Source: Cristatella mucedo (Eukaryota; Bryozoa; Phylactolaemata; Cristatellidae). Taken from it: a stretch of 64,000 bases of DNA. Numbering within the stretch: position 1 is the first letter of the stretch; the number at the start of each line of letters is the position of its first letter. The notes under the pieces are model-generated. The model saw nothing but the letters and a program-made list of their open reading frames with translations, had not been told where the DNA came from and did no database searches. Both the position numbers and the translations under genes were made by a program. Below, piece after piece: positions 8,801 through 22,347 of the stretch. Location of the stretch: positions 77,001 to 141,000 of the forward strand of contig WPIO01000227.1 of the NCBI GenBank assembly GCA_009760855.2, written 5' to 3'.

Positions 8801-11800
8801 GAGCTATGCGTAGCTCGCCGCAGAGCGGGGCGATTCGGTTTAGGCCGATCTTACCTGATTGTCGCAACTCGTATCAGTTCGCGGCCGATCTCGGCACATC
8901 GCCGCAACTCGTGGCAGCTCGTCAAAGCTTGCCATATCTCACAGAAAAGAGCTGCAACCTCCTCTGGGCATATCGCAACTGATTATCTCAACTCGCAGCA
9001 GTTCGCAGCAGATCTCGGTATATCAAGACAACTCGAGTCATCTCTTCGGAGCTTGCCGTAGCTTGCAGCAGAGCGCAGAGACGTGCTTTAGGCCTATCTG
9101 ACCTTATTCTCTCGAATCGCATTAGCTCACAGCAAATAACGGTACATCGAGACAAGTCATGGCCCCTTGTCAAAGCTTGCCGTAGCTTTCAGCAAAGCCC
9201 TGACACTTGCTTGAGGTCGTTTATAAGTAATTATCTCAATTCGCATCAGTTCACGCCAGATCTCCGTATATCAAGATCACTAGAGTAAGCTCGTCAGAGC
9301 TTGCTGTGACTCGCATCAGAGCGTTGCAACTTGCTTGAGGCCTGTCGCAACTGTTTGTCTCAACTAAAATCACCTCGCAACACATCTCGAAACATCTAGA
9401 CAACTAGATTCAGCTCGTCGTATGTTACAGTAGCTCACTGTGGAGGACTTCAACTTGCTTGCAGCCTTTCACAAATGGTTGTCCTAATTCGCATCAGTTC
9501 GTGGCAGATCTCTGTATAGCGAGACAACACGAGTTAGCTCGTCCAAGCTTGCCGTAGTTTGAAGCAGAGCGGAGCAAATTGCTTCAGGCCTGTCGTGACT
9601 TATTGTTGCTTCTGGCATCAGTTCGCGACCGATCTTGGTATACAAGACAACTGGAGTCTGCTCGTCGGAGCTTGCCGTAGCTCGCCGCAGAGAACTTGGA
9701 CTTTCTTTAGGCTCATCGCCACTTACAAACTCAACTCGCATCAGTTCGCGGCCAATCTCGGTACATTGAGACATCTCGTTACACCTCTTCAGAGCTTACC
9801 GTTCCTAGCAGCAAAGCGCTGCAACTTGATTGAGGCCTATAATAACTAATAATCTCAACACGCATCAGTTAGCAGCAGATCTTGGTATATCGAGAAAACT
9901 CGAGTCAGCTCGTTGGAGCTTACTGTAGCTCGCAGCTGAGCGCGGCAACTTGCTTGAGGCCTATAAAAACTCTCTGTCTCAACTAGCATCAGTTCGCCTC
10001 ACATCACGAAACATTGAGACGACTTAAGTCAGCTTTTCGTAGCTTGCCGTAGCTCGCAGCAGAGTGCTGCAGTTTGCCCAAGGCCTGTGGCAACTGATTA
10101 TCTCAACTCGCACCAGTTCGCAGCACATCTCGAAACATCGAGACAACTTGAATCCGCTCATCGCAGCTTGCCGTTGCTCTCAGCTCTGCAACTTGCTTTA
10201 AGCCTATCGCAAATGATTGTCTTAGCTCAAAAATTCGCGGCAGATCTCTGTATATCGAGGCAACTTGTCATTTTGTCGGAGCTTGCCATAGCTTGCAGCA
10301 GAGCGCTGCAACTTGCTTGACGATTATCGCAAAAGATTGTATGAATTCGCACCAGTTCGCCGCAGATCTCGGTACATCGAGTCACCACGTGGCAGCTCTT
10401 CAAAGCTTGCCGTAGCTCCCAGCAGAGCAATCCAACTTGCTTGATGCCTATCATTACCGACTATCTAAACTCGCATCAGTTCGCGGCAGATCACAATATA
10501 TGGAGATCACTTGAGTAAGCTCGTGACTGTTTGCCGTGGCTCGCAGCAGAGCTATGGAACTTGGTTTAGGCCTTTCCCAACTGATTGTCGCATCTCGCAT
10601 CAGTTCGCGGCAGATTTCAGTACATCGAAACAACTCGTGGCAGCTGATCAGAGCTTGGCCTAGCTTGCAGCAGAGCGCTGCAATTTGCTTTAGGCCTGTA
10701 GTAACTGATTATCTCTACTCGCATCAGTCCCCGACAGATCTCAGTACATCGAAACAAATCGTGGCAGCTTGTCGAAGCTTGCCCTAGCTGGCAGCAGAGC
10801 GCTGCAACTTTCTTGAGGCCTCTCCCAACTTATTGTCTACACTTGCATTGGTTGGCAGCAGATCTCGGTACATCGAGACAACTCATTACACCCTGTCGGA
10901 GCTTGCCATAGCTCGCACCAGAGCGCTACAACTTACTAGAGGGGTGTAGCAACTGATTTCGACAATTAGCATCAGTTAGCCGCACATCTTATGATATTAA
11001 GTCAACTTAATTCAGCTCTTTGGAGCTTGCCGTGGCTCGCAGAAGAGCGCTGAGACTCACTTGAGGCCTATCGAAACTGGTTGTCTCAACTCGTATCAGT
11101 TTGCAGCATATCAAGAAACACCGAAACAACTTGATTCAGCTTGTGGGAGCTTGCCGTAATTCGCAGCAGTACGCTGCGACTTGATTTAGGCCTATCGTAA
11201 CTAATAATATCAACACGCATCAGTCCGTGGTAAATCTAGGTAGATTGGGACAAATTGAGTCAGCTTGTCGGAGCTTGCCGTAGCTCGCAGCAGAGCTTTG
11301 CGTCTTGCTTTAGGCATATCGCAACTGCTTCTCGCAACTCCCAACAGTTCGTGGCGGATCTCGGTACATCCAGAAAACTCATTGCTGCTCCTCGAAGCTT
11401 GCCTTAGCTCGCAGCACAGCCCAGCAACTTGCTTGAGGCGTATCGCACCTGACCAAACTCGCATCAGCTTGCTTCAGATCTCGGTATATTGAGACAACTT
11501 GAGTCAGCACTTCGGATCTTGCCGTAGCTCCCAGAAAAGTGCTGAGACTGTCTTTAGGCCTATCGCAACTGATTGTCTCGAATCAAATCCGTTCACGGCA
11601 CACCTCAGTACATCGAGAAAACTCATGGTAGCTCGCCGGAGCTTGCCGTAGTTCGCAGCAGAGCCGTGTGACTTGCTTTACGCTTATCATAACTGATCGT
11701 CACAACTCGCATGAGTTGGCGACAGTTGTCGGTACATCGAAACAACTTGTGGCAGCTCCTCGCAGCTTGCCGTAGCTTGCAGCAGTGAGCTGTGACTTGC

Positions 11801-13814
11801 TTGAGGCGTAGAGCAACTGATCAGCTCAGTTCGCACCAGTTCGCAACACATCTTAGTATATAATTACATCTCGTTGCAGCTCGTCGAAGCTTGGCATAGC
11901 TAGCACCACAGTGCTGCAACTTGCTTTAGGGCAATCGCAGCGAATTGTCTAAACTCCCGGCAGTTCGCCACAGATTTCGGTACATCAAGACAACTCGTTA
12001 AACCCCGTCGGAGCTTGCCGTAGCTCTCGGCCTAGAGATGCAACTTACTTGAGGTGTATCGCAACCAATTGTCTCACTTTGCATCAGTTCGACGCAGACC
12101 TCGGTCGATGAGACCACTTGAGGCAGCTCGGTGAAGCTCGCTGTAGCTTGCAGAAAAGTGCTGCGACTTGTTCAAGGCGTATCACAACTGATTAGCTCAG
12201 CTCGCATCGGTTCGTGGCAGATCTCAGTACACCAGGACAACTCATAGCAGCTCGTCGAAGCTTGCCCTGGCTCGCAGCAAAGCCCTGCAACTTGCTTGAG
12301 GCTATCCCAACTGATTATCTCAATTCGCACCAGTTCGCTGCCGATATCAGTACAACAAGACAACTCGTGGCAGCTCGTCGATGCTTTCCGTCGCTCGCAG
12401 CAAAGCATTGCAACATGCTTGATGACGATCGCAAATGATTGTATCAATTCACATCAGTTTGTTGCCGATCTCTGAATATCAATTCAGCTCGAGTCAGCTC
12501 GTCGGAGCTGGCCGGAGCTCGCAGCAGAGCGGTGCGACTCTCTTTAGGCCTATCACAACTGATAGTCGCGACTCGCCTCAGTTCGCAGTATATCTCGGTA
12601 CATAAAAACAACTCGTGGCAGGTCTTCGAAGTTTGCCGTAGCTCGCAGCAGAGCCCTGCGACTTGTTTGAGAAGTATCCAGACTGATTATCTCTCTTCGC
12701 AACAGTACGCGGCAGTTCTCGGTATAACAAGACAACTCGTGGCAGCTCGTTGAAGCTTGCCGTAGTTCGAAGCAGAGCGCTGCATTTTCCTTGATATCGA
12801 TCGCAAATGATTGTTTCAACGGTCATTAGTTCGCTGCCGATCTCTGTATATCGACACAGCTCGAGTCAGCTCGTCTGAAATTGCCGTAGCTCACAGCAGC
12901 TTGCCAGGCCTGCTTTAGGACTATCACAACCGATTGCCTTCACTCGCATTAGTTCCCAGCAGATCTCGGTATATCGAAGCAACTGGTGGCTGCTCGTCGA
13001 AGCTTGCCCAAGCTTTCAGCAGAGTGCTGCAACTTGCTCGAGGCCTATCATAACCGATTATTTAAACTCGCATCAGTTTGCGGCACATCTCCTTATATCG
13101 AGACCACTGGAGTCAACTCATCGGAGCTTGCTGGGGCGCGCAGCTGAGCACTGCAACTTGATTGAGGCCAATCCCAACTGATTCTTGCAACTGACTTCAG
13201 TTCACAGCAGATCTAATTACATGAAGACAACTCGTGGCTGCTTGTCGAAGCTTGCCGTTGCTCGCCCCAGAGCACTGCAACTTGCTTAGGCCCATCGCAA
13301 CTTTATGTCGCGCATCACATCATGTCGCGACAGATCTCGGAATGTCGAAATTACTTGAGTCAGCACGTCGGAGCTTTTCGTAGCTTGCAGCTAGCGGTGC
13401 GAATCACTTTAGGCTAATCGCAACTGATTCCAGCAATTCGCATAAGTTCGCGGTAGAACTCGGTACATCTAAACGACTCGTGGCAGCTCGTTGAAGCTTC
13501 CCGTAGCCCGCAGCAGAGCTCTTCAACTTGTTTAGACCTATGGATACGTCATGTCGCACCTCGTATCATTTTGCAAAATATTTCGGTATTTCAGGACAAC
13601 TTGAGTCAGCTCGTCGACGTTGCCGTAGCCCACAGCAGAGCGCCGAGACTTGCTTTAGGCCTATCGCAACTAATTGTCACAACTCGCATAACTTTGCGGC
13701 AGGTCTCGGTACATCGAGACAACTCGTTTCACCCCGTGGGAGCTTGCCGTTGCTCGCATCAGAGCGCTGTGACTCTCTTGAGGAGAATCATAACTAATTA
13801 TCTCTAATCCCATC
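5802..13814. repeat. 124-bp satellite, family I, segment 1
   Basis: Head-to-tail monomers with a 124-bp period, measured on the word atcagtt at 8253, 8377 and 8501 and its variant atctgtt at 8625. Recognisable windows are catcagttcgcggcagatct, then tcggtacatcgagac, gagcttgccgtagctcgc, gcagcagagcgctgcaac, ttgcttgaggcctatcgc and aactgattgtctcaactc. About 64 monomers, each differing from its neighbours by many substitutions. Open frames of 60-110 codons occur on both strands but follow monomer phase, and I found none conserved as a protein. The array starts in mid-monomer at 5802. Confidence 0.97.
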
Positions 13815-13824
13815 AGTTCTCGCC

Positions 13825-14150
13825 GACCTGCACTGGCTACCAGTCAAGCAACGGATTGACTTCAAGATTTTGTCACTCACTTATAGGTCCCTTCATTTTA
13901 TGGCTCCAACTGTCTTTCAGATATACTACCCCATCAGGCCAAGCATCGTACCACCCGATTTTCGGAATCCAACAGTCTAGAAATACCTCGTACAAACCTT
14001 AAATCCTTTGGAGACCTTGCATTTAGTTCGTAGGCTCCCACAGCCTGGAACTCCCTCCCGAGCTGCGCCAGAACATCCCCCAACCTGACCACATTTAAAA
14101 GGAACCTAAAAACACACCTATTTAGGACAGCATTTAGCGGGTCCTTGTGA
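13825..14150 (+). pseudogene. Decayed C-terminal end of non-LTR retrotransposon ORF2
   Basis: Frame 1 (13825-13980) reads DLHWLPVKQRIDFKILSL onward, the conserved peptide just downstream of the reverse transcriptase core in CR1/L2-like elements (LHWLPV..RI..KIL). It stops at TAG 13978. The reading continues in another frame from about 13974, with PRTNLKSFGDLAFSS, an in-frame TAG at 14031, then APTAWNSLPSCART and FKRNLKTHLFRTAF, ending at TGA 14148. This matches the family order PRT..K..GDRAFS..AP..WNSLP...F K..LK..LF. One frameshift (about 13965-13980) and one nonsense codon show that it is dead. Only the C-terminal tail is present, with no endonuclease or catalytic reverse transcriptase motif. 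Confidence 0.85.
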
Positions 14151-14317
14151 TTCGTCCTTGATGTGCTTATGCGTGCTGACACTTTGCATGCTGCTACTAA
14201 CCACATTCGCATGCTGACCCTGTGCATGTCACCCTAACCATATTATTCATTTTTTTTGTTTTTCAAGTATGATTTTACTTACCATTCAATTGCATTTCAC
14301 TTTGCAGCAAATGTAAA

Positions 14318-14351
14318 GTGCCTAGAGAGAGATAAAGTTCTCTGAGGGCGC
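14318..14351 (+). other. 3'-terminal stem-loop of LINE fragment
   Basis: gtgcctagagaga and ttctctgagggcgc can pair across a short A-rich loop. A 3' hairpin next to a short tandem tail is the usual recognition signal of CR1/L2-type reverse transcriptases. The second copy (43754-43787) keeps the same arms with gcgcc at the start. Confidence 0.6.
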
Positions 14352-14362
14352 TTTATCAAGTG

Positions 14363-14400
14363 AATTATTATTATTAGTGAATGATTATTATTAGTATTAT
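14363..14400 (+). repeat. (ATT)n tail of LINE fragment
   Basis: attattattattag, a short interruption, then attattattagtattat. This is the microsatellite tail of the element rather than a poly(A) tail. Confidence 0.8.
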
Positions 14401-17400
14401 AGTTCGCGGCAGATGTAGGTATATCGAGACAACTCGAGTCAGCTCGTCAAAGCTTACCGTAGCCCCTAGCAGAGTGCTCCAACTTCCTCGAGTCACATGG
14501 CAACTGAGTATCTCTACTCGCAACAGTTCGCGGCAGATCTCGGTATATCGAGACAACGATTTAGCTCCTCGGAGCTTGCCATAGCTCGCAGCAGAGTGGT
14601 GTGACCTCCTTTAGGTATATTGCAACTTATTGTCTCAATTCGCATTAGTTTGCGGCCAATCTTGGTACATCGAGGCAACTCATGGCCCCTGTCGGAGCTT
14701 GCCGTAGCTGGCAGCAAAGCTCTGCAACTTGCTTGAGTTTAATCATAAATACTTATCACAACTCGCATCAGTTCGCCGCAGATCGCCGGAATTAGAGACC
14801 TCTATAGTAAGCTCGTCGTAGATTGCCTTAACTTGCAGCAGAGCCCTGCAACTTGCTTGAAGCCTATCGCAAAATCATTGTCTGAATTCCCATCAGTTCG
14901 CGGAAGATCTCTGTATGTCCAGACAAGACGAGTTAGCTCGTCGAAGCTTGCCGTAGTTTCCAGCAGCATGGTCTGACTTGCTTCAGGCCTACGGCAACCT
15001 ATTGTTGCTCCTCGCATCAATTCGCGAGAGATCTCGGTATATCGAGACAACTTGAGTCAGCTCGTCGAAGCTTGCCGCAGCTGGCAGCAAAGAACTGAGA
15101 CTGGCTTTAGACCCATTGCAACTGATTGACTCAACTCGCATCCGTTCGCGGCAGATCTCGGTACATCGTGACAACTCGTTACACCTGGTCGGAGGTTACC
15201 GTAGCTAGTGGAAGAGCACCGCAGCTTTCTTTAAGCCTATCATAACTAGTTATCTCAACATGCATCATTTCGCGGCGGATCTCGGTATATCGAGACAATT
15301 CTATTCCGCTCGTCAGAGCTTGCCGTTGCTCGAAGCTGAGCGCTGCAACTTGCTTGAGCCCTATTGCAACTGATTGTTTTAACTAGCATCAGTTAGCCAC
15401 ACATCTTGAAACATCGAAATGACTTAAGTCAGCTTGTCGGACCTTGCCGTTGCTCACAGCAGAGCGCTGCAATTTGCTTGAGGCCTATTGCAACCGATAA
15501 TCTTAACTGGCATCAGTTCGCTGCACATTTTGAAACATCGAAACAACTTGACTCAACTCATCATAGCTTGTCGTAGCTCTTATCGGAGCACTAAAAATTG
15601 CTTAAAGCCTATGGCAAATGATTGTCTTAACTCAATTATTTTGCGGCAGATCTCCGTATATCGAGGCAGCCCGAGTCAGCTCGTCGGAGCTTGCCGTAGC
15701 TTCCAGCCGAGCTGCGTAAGGCCTATCGCAACTGATTATCTCAATTCGCATCAGTTTTCGGCAGATCTCGGTACAATAAAACAACTCGTGGGTGGTTGTC
15801 GAAACTTTCCGTAGGTCACAGCAGAGCGCTGCAACTTCCTCTAGGAATAGGCAATTGATTATCTCAACTCGCATCAGTTCGCAGCACACCTCGAAACATC
15901 GAGATAACTTAATTCAGCTCTTCGTAGCTCGCCGTAGCCCACAGTAGAGCTCTGCAACTTGCTTGAAGCCTATCGCAAATGATTGTCTAAACTCGCATCA
16001 GTTCGCAGCACATCTCGAAACATCGAGATTACTAATTCAGCTGGTCGTAGCTAGCCGTAGCCCACAGAATAGCCCTGCACCTTGCTTGAAGCCTATCGCC
16101 AATGATTGTCTCAACTCGCATCAAATCGTAGCAGATCTCGGTATATCAAGACAACTCGAGTCAGCTCATAAGAGCTTGCCGAGCTCGCAGCTGAGCGCTG
16201 CAACTTGCTTTGAGGCCAATAACAACTCCTTTTCTTAACTAGCATCAGTTTGCCACACATCTCGAAACCTCGAGACGACTTGAGTCAGCTTGTCGAAGCT
16301 TGCTAAAGCTGGCAGTAGACCACCGCAATTTGCTTGGGGCCTATAGCAACTGACTATCTAACTCGCATCAGTTTGCAGCACATCTCCAAACATCGAGACT
16401 ACTTAATTCAGCTCATCGGTGCTTGCCATGGCTGGCAGCAGAGCCCTGCAACTTACTTAAACCCTATCGCAATTGATTGTCTCAACTCGCCTGAGTTCGA
16501 GGCAGATCTCTGTATATCGAGGCAACTCAAGTCATCTGGTAAGAGCTTGCCGTAGCTCACAGCAGAGCGGTGAAACTTGCTTTAAGCCTATCGCAACTGA
16601 TTCTCACAACTCGCATCAGGTCGCGGCAGATCTTGGTACATCGAGCCAACTCGTGGCGGGTCGTCGTAACTTGCCGTACCTCGCGGTAGACCGCTGCAGC
16701 CTGCTTGAGGCCTATCCTAACTAATTCTCTCAACTCGCATCAGTTAGCGGCAAATCTCAGTATATGGAGACGACCGAGTCAGCTCGTTAGAGCTTGCTGT
16801 AGCTCCCAGCTGAGAGCTGCAATTTTCTTGAGGCCTATGGCAACTGATTACCTCAACTCGCATAAGTTTCCAGCACATCGCGAAACATCGAGACATCTTC
16901 ATTCAGCTCGTAGGAGCTTGCCGTACCTGGCAGCAGAGTGCTTAGACTTTGTTTAGGCCTATAACTACTTAACGTTTCAACTCGCATCAGTTTGCTGCAG
17001 ATCTCTGAATATCAATTCAGCTCGAGTCAGCTCATCGGAGTTTGCCGTAGCTCACAGCAGAGCGATTCAACTTGCTTGATGCCGATCGCAAATGATTGTA
17101 TCAACTCTCTTCAGCTCGAGGCAGATCTCTGTATATCGAGACAGGTCGACTCAGGTCGTCGGAGCTTGCTACAGCTCGCTGCAGAGCAGTGCGATTCGTT
17201 TTATGCCTATTGCAACTGATTATCTCGATTCGTAGCAATTTGCGACAGATCTTGGTTTATCAAGACAACCAGAGGCAGCTCGTCGACGCTTGCTGTAGCT
17301 TCCAGCAGAGAGCTGCAAATTGCTTGAGTTGTATCACAACTGATTATCTCAATCCCCAGCAGTTCGAGGCAGATCTCGATATATAGAGACAACTCGTGGC

Positions 17401-20400
17401 AACTCGTAGGAGCATGCCGTAACTTACAGCAGAGAGCTGCGACTTGCTTGAGGCCTATCGCAGCTGATTATCTAAACTGTCATAAGTTCACGGCTGATCA
17501 TCGCGGAACATCAAGACAACTCCAGGCAGCTCGTCGAAGCTTGCCGTTGCTCGCAGCAGAGCCCTGCAACTTGGAGCATATCCCAACTGATTATCGCAAT
17601 GCAATTCGCATCAGATCTCGTTACTACAACAGAACTCGTGGTAGCTCGTCAAAGCTTAGTGTAGCTGGCAGCAGACCGCTACAACTTGCTTAGGGCCTAT
17701 TGCAACTGATTATGTCAACTCGCATTATTTTGCAACAGGCCACAGTATATAAGGACAACTCGAGTCAGCTCGTCGGAGCTTGCCGTCGCTTGCAGCAGAC
17801 AGCTGCAACTTGCTTGAGGCCTATCGCAGCTGATTATCTCAAATCGCATCAGTTCATGGCAGATCTCTTTATATCAAGACAACTCGAAACAGTTCGTCAG
17901 AGCTAGCCGTAGCTCACAGCAGAGCGCTGAGACTTGCTTTAGGCCTATGGCAGCAAATATTCTTAATTCACATCAGTTCGCTGCAGATCTCGATATATCG
18001 AGACAACTCGTGGCACCTCGTAGGAGCATGCCGTAGCTGGCAGCAGAGAGCTGCGACTTGCTTGAGGCCTATTTCAACTGATCATCAAAACTGTCCTAAG
18101 TTCGCGGCTGATCTCGGTATATCGAGACAACATGAGTCAGCTCGTCAGAGCTTGGCGGAGCTCGTAGCAGAGCGGCGTGACTTGCTTAATACCTATTACA
18201 ACTGATTATCGCAACTCGATCAGTTGGCGGCAGATCTCGGTATATCGAGACAACTCGTGGCAGCTCGTAGGACCTTGCCATAGCTGGCAGGAGAGCACTG
18301 AGACATGCTTGAGGCGTATCGCAACTGAATAGTTCAATTCGCATAAGTTTGTAGCAGATCTCGATATATCGAGACAGCTCGTGGCACCTCGTCGAAACTT
18401 GCCGTAGCTGGCAGCAGAGAGCTGCGACTTGCTTGCCGCCTATCGCAACTGATCATTTTAACTGGTATCAGTTCGCGGCAGATCTCGGCATATCGAGACA
18501 GCTTAAATCAGCTTGTCGGAGCTACCCACAGCTTGCAGCAGAGCTGTGCGACTTGTTTTAAGCCTATAGCACCTGGTTGTCGCAACTCGGATCAGTTCGT
18601 GGCAGATCTCGGTACAGCAAGACAACTCGTGGCAGCTCATCGGAACTTGCAGTAACTCGCACCAGAGCCCTATAACTTGCTTGAGACATATCCCAACTGA
18701 TTATCTCGATTCGCATCAGTTCGCGGTAGATCTCTGTACAACAAGACAAGACATTGAAGCTCGTCGAAGCTTGCCGTAGCTCGCAGCAGAGCACAGCAGT
18801 TCGCTAGATTCCGATCGCAATTAGTTGTATCAAATCGCATCAGTTCGCTTTAGACCTCTGTACATCAAGATAACTCGTTACATCCTATCGGAGCATGCCC
18901 GCAGCAAAGCTTAGCAAATTGCTTGATGCCGGTTGCTAATGATTGTATTAACTTGCATCAGTTCGCTGCAGATCTCTGTATATCGATACTGCTTGAGTCA
19001 CCTCGTCAGAGAACTGAGACTAGGTTTAGGCCTATCGCAACTTATTCTCTCAACTTGCATTAGTTCACGGCAGATCTCGGTACAGCGAGACAACTCGTGG
19101 CACTTCGTCGGAGCTTGCTATAGCTCGCAGCAGAGCGCTCCGATTTACTTTAGATCTATCATAACTGATTATCTCAACTTACACCTGTTCGCGGCAGATC
19201 TATGTATATCCAAACCGTTTGAGCTAGCTCGTCAGAGCTTGCCGTGGCAGGCTGCAGAGCGCTGCGACATGCTTGAGGCCTAAAGCAACTAACTGTCATA
19301 ACTCGCGTCAGTTTGCAGCACATCTTGAACTGTCGAGATAACTTGATTCAGCTCGTCGTAGCTTGCCTTAGCTCACAGCAGAGCGCTGAAACTTGCTTGA
19401 AGCCTATCGGAAATGGTTGTCTCAACTCGCATTAGTTTGCAGCAAATATTGGTTCATCGAGATAACGCATGGCCCCTTGTCGGAACTTGCCGTAGCTGGC
19501 AGCCAAGCCCTGGAACTTGCTTAAGGCCTATCATAACTAATTGTCTTAGCTCGCATCAGTTCATGACAGATCATGGTAGATCAAAAAAAGACGAGTAAGC
19601 TCGCTGAAGTTTGCCGTAGTTCGCTGCAGAGCAGTGTGACTTGGTTTAGGACTATATCAATCTATTGTCTCACCTCGCATCAGTTGACAGCAAATTTCAT
19701 TATCGAGACAACTTGAGTCAGAATGTCGGAGCTCGCCATAGCTAGCTGCAGCGAACTGGGACTTCCTTTAGGCCTATCGCAACTGATTGTCTCAAATCGC
19801 ATCAGTTCACGGCAGATGTCAGCGTATTCAGAAAACTCGATAATCCTCGTCGAAGGTTGCGGTAGCTCGCTGCAGAGCACTGCAACTTCCTTTAGGCCTA
19901 TTCCAACTGATTGTCGCAACTCGCATCTCCGTTGCAGATCTCGGTGCGTCGAGACAACTCGTGGCAGCTCGTCGAGACTTACTGTAGCTCGCGGCACTGC
20001 GCTGAGATTTGCTTTAGACAAATCACGAAAGATATTCTCAACTCGTTTCAATTCGCATCATATCTCGAAACATCAAGACAACTTGATTCAGCTCGTTGGA
20101 GTTGGCCGTAGCTCGAAGCAAAGCACTGCGACTTGCTTAATGCCGATCGCAAATAATTGGCTCAACTCTCATTAGTTCGCGGCTTATTTCGATATATCGC
20201 GACAACCCGAGCATGCTCGTACGAACTTGCCGTCGCTGGCAGCAGAGCACTGAGACTTGCTTTAGGCCTATCGCAACCGCTTCCCTCAACTCGCATTAGT
20301 TCGCAGCAGATTTCAGTACATCGAGACAACTCGTTGCAGCCCGCTGCAGCTTGCCTTAGCTCGCAGCAGAGCACTGCAACTTAGTTGAGGCCTATTATAA

Positions 20401-22295
20401 ACGAGTATCTCAACTCGCATCACTTTGCAGCAGATCTTGGTACATCCAAAGGACTCGTGGCAGCTTGTCAAAGCTTGCCGTGGCTCGCAGCAGAGCTCTG
20501 CCACTTGTTTGAGGCGTATCGGAACTGATCGCCTCAATTCGCATCAAGTCGCTGCAGATCTCGGGTCATCGAGACAACTCGTGGTAGCTCGAAGAAGCTT
20601 GCCGTAGCTCCCAACAGGACGCGGCAACATGCTTGAGGCATATTAAAACTAATTATTCCGATTCACTTCAGTTAGCAGCAGATGTCAGCACAACGACACA
20701 ACTCGTGGCAGCTCTTCGAAACTTGCCGTAGCTTGCTGCAGAGCACGGAGACTTTCACTAGTCCTATCGCAACAGATTGTCACAACTCGCATCAGTTCAT
20801 GGCAGCTTTCGATACATAGAAACGACTCGTATCACCTCGACGGAGCTTGCCGTAGCTCCCAGCAGAGCGCTGCAACTTGCTTGAGGCCTATTATAACTGA
20901 TTACTCTAATTCGCACCAGTTCGCGGCAGATCTCGGTACATCGAGACAGCTCGTGGCAGCTTATCGAAGCTTGCCATTGCTGGCTGCAGAGCGAAAAGAC
21001 TTGCTTTAGCACTATCGCACCTGATTATCTCAACTCGAATCAGTTCGCGGCACATCTCTAAAAATTGAGATAAGTCATGGAAGCTCGTTGAGGCTTTACG
21101 TAGTCCGTACAGGAGCGCCGCACCTCTCTTAAGTCCTATCTCAACTGATCGTCTCAACACCCGTGAGTTTGCAGTAGATTTCGGTAAAACTATACCAGTA
21201 GAGTACGCTCATCGGAGCTTGCCGTAGCTCACAGCAGACCGCAGCAATGTGCTTTAGGCCTTACACAACTGATAGTCTTAACTCGCATCAGTTCGTGGCA
21301 GATCTCGAAACATCGAAACATCTTGGTTCAGCTCGTTGGAGTTCGCTGTCGCTGGCATCGGAGCGGTGCGAATTGCTTTAGCCCTGTCGCAGCTGATTGT
21401 TGCAACCCACATCAGTTCGCGGCAGATCCTGGTATTTTGAGGCAACTCGTAGCCGCCCGTTGAAGCTTGCCCCAGCCCACAGCAGAGCGCTGCAACTTGC
21501 TTGAGGCCTATTCCAACTGATTTTTGCAACTCGCATCAGTTCCCTGCGGATCTCCGTGCATCGCGACAACTCGCAGAAGCTCGTCGATGCTTAACGTAGC
21601 TCGCTGCAGTTCGCTGAGACTTGCTGTAGGCCTATCGCAACTGATCCTCTCAACTCACATCAGTTCGCAGCATATCTTGAAACATCGAGACAAATCGATT
21701 CGGCTCGTTTGAGTTTGCCGTAGCTCAAAGAAGAGCGCTGCAACTTGCTTAATGCCTATCGCAAATGACTGTCTCTACTTGCATTATTTCGCGGCAGATC
21801 TCAATATATCAAGACGACTCAATTCAACTTGTCCGAGCTTGTCGTAGCTCGCAGCAGAGCTCCGAGACTAGCTTTAGGGCCTATCGCAACTGCTTGTCTC
21901 AACTCGCACCGGTTCGTGGCAGATTTCAGTACATCGAGACGACTCATGGCGGCTCGTCGAAACTTGCCGTTGCTCATGGCAGAGTGCTGCCACTTGTTTG
22001 AGGCGTATCACAATCGATTGTCTTATGTCGCATTAGTTCGCTGCAGATCTTGGTGCATCGGGACAACTCGTGGCAGCTCTTCAAAGCTTGCCGTAGCACC
22101 CGGCAGAGCGCGGGAACTTGCTTGATGCCGATCGCAAATGATTGTATCAACTCTCTCCAGTTGACCTTAGGTCTGTGTACATCGCGATAACTCATTACAA
22201 CCCCTCGGAGCATGCCGTGGCTCCCAGCAGAGCTTTCAAACTTGCTTGATGCCGGTCGAAAATCATTGTATCAGTTCGCATCAGTTTGCAGCAGA

Positions 22296-22347
22296 TCTCG
22301 GTATATCGAGACACCTTGATTCATCTCGTCGGAGCTTGCCGTAGCTC
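22296..22347. other. Representative pair of conserved short dyads in a family I monomer
   Basis: Dyad 1 is tctcg-gtatat-cgaga (22296-22311). Dyad 2 is gagct-tgccgt-agctc (22332-22347). Both have perfect 5-bp arms and 6-base spacers. They recur in many family I monomers. A third dyad, gcagc-agagc-gctgc, is perfect for example at 30907-30921. Confidence 0.7.

Larger units (their letters stand above)
13821..14400 (+). mobile_element. CR1/L2-type non-LTR retrotransposon, 3' fragment (5'-truncated)
   Basis: About 580 bases unlike the surrounding satellite. They hold the end of the second open reading frame, a 3' untranslated region, a stem-loop and an (ATT)-rich tail. The satellite stops after catcagttc (13811-13819) and resumes with agttcgcggcag at 14401, so agttc is a likely short target-site duplication. 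Satellite phase after the insertion is intact: agttc recurs at 14525, 124 bases later. Such 5' truncation, short tail repeats and short target duplications are typical of this retrotransposon group. The copy cannot move on its own. Confidence 0.88.

Noticed and set aside
13934-14227. 97-codon minus-strand open frame
   Set aside because: It is antisense to the LINE fragment, whose plus-strand reading matches the known family. The minus frame matches nothing I recognise.
13821-14400. Host gene exon with conserved protein
   Set aside because: The conserved peptides are those of retrotransposon ORF2 C-termini, followed by a 3' hairpin and ATT tail. The copy also has a frameshift and stops.
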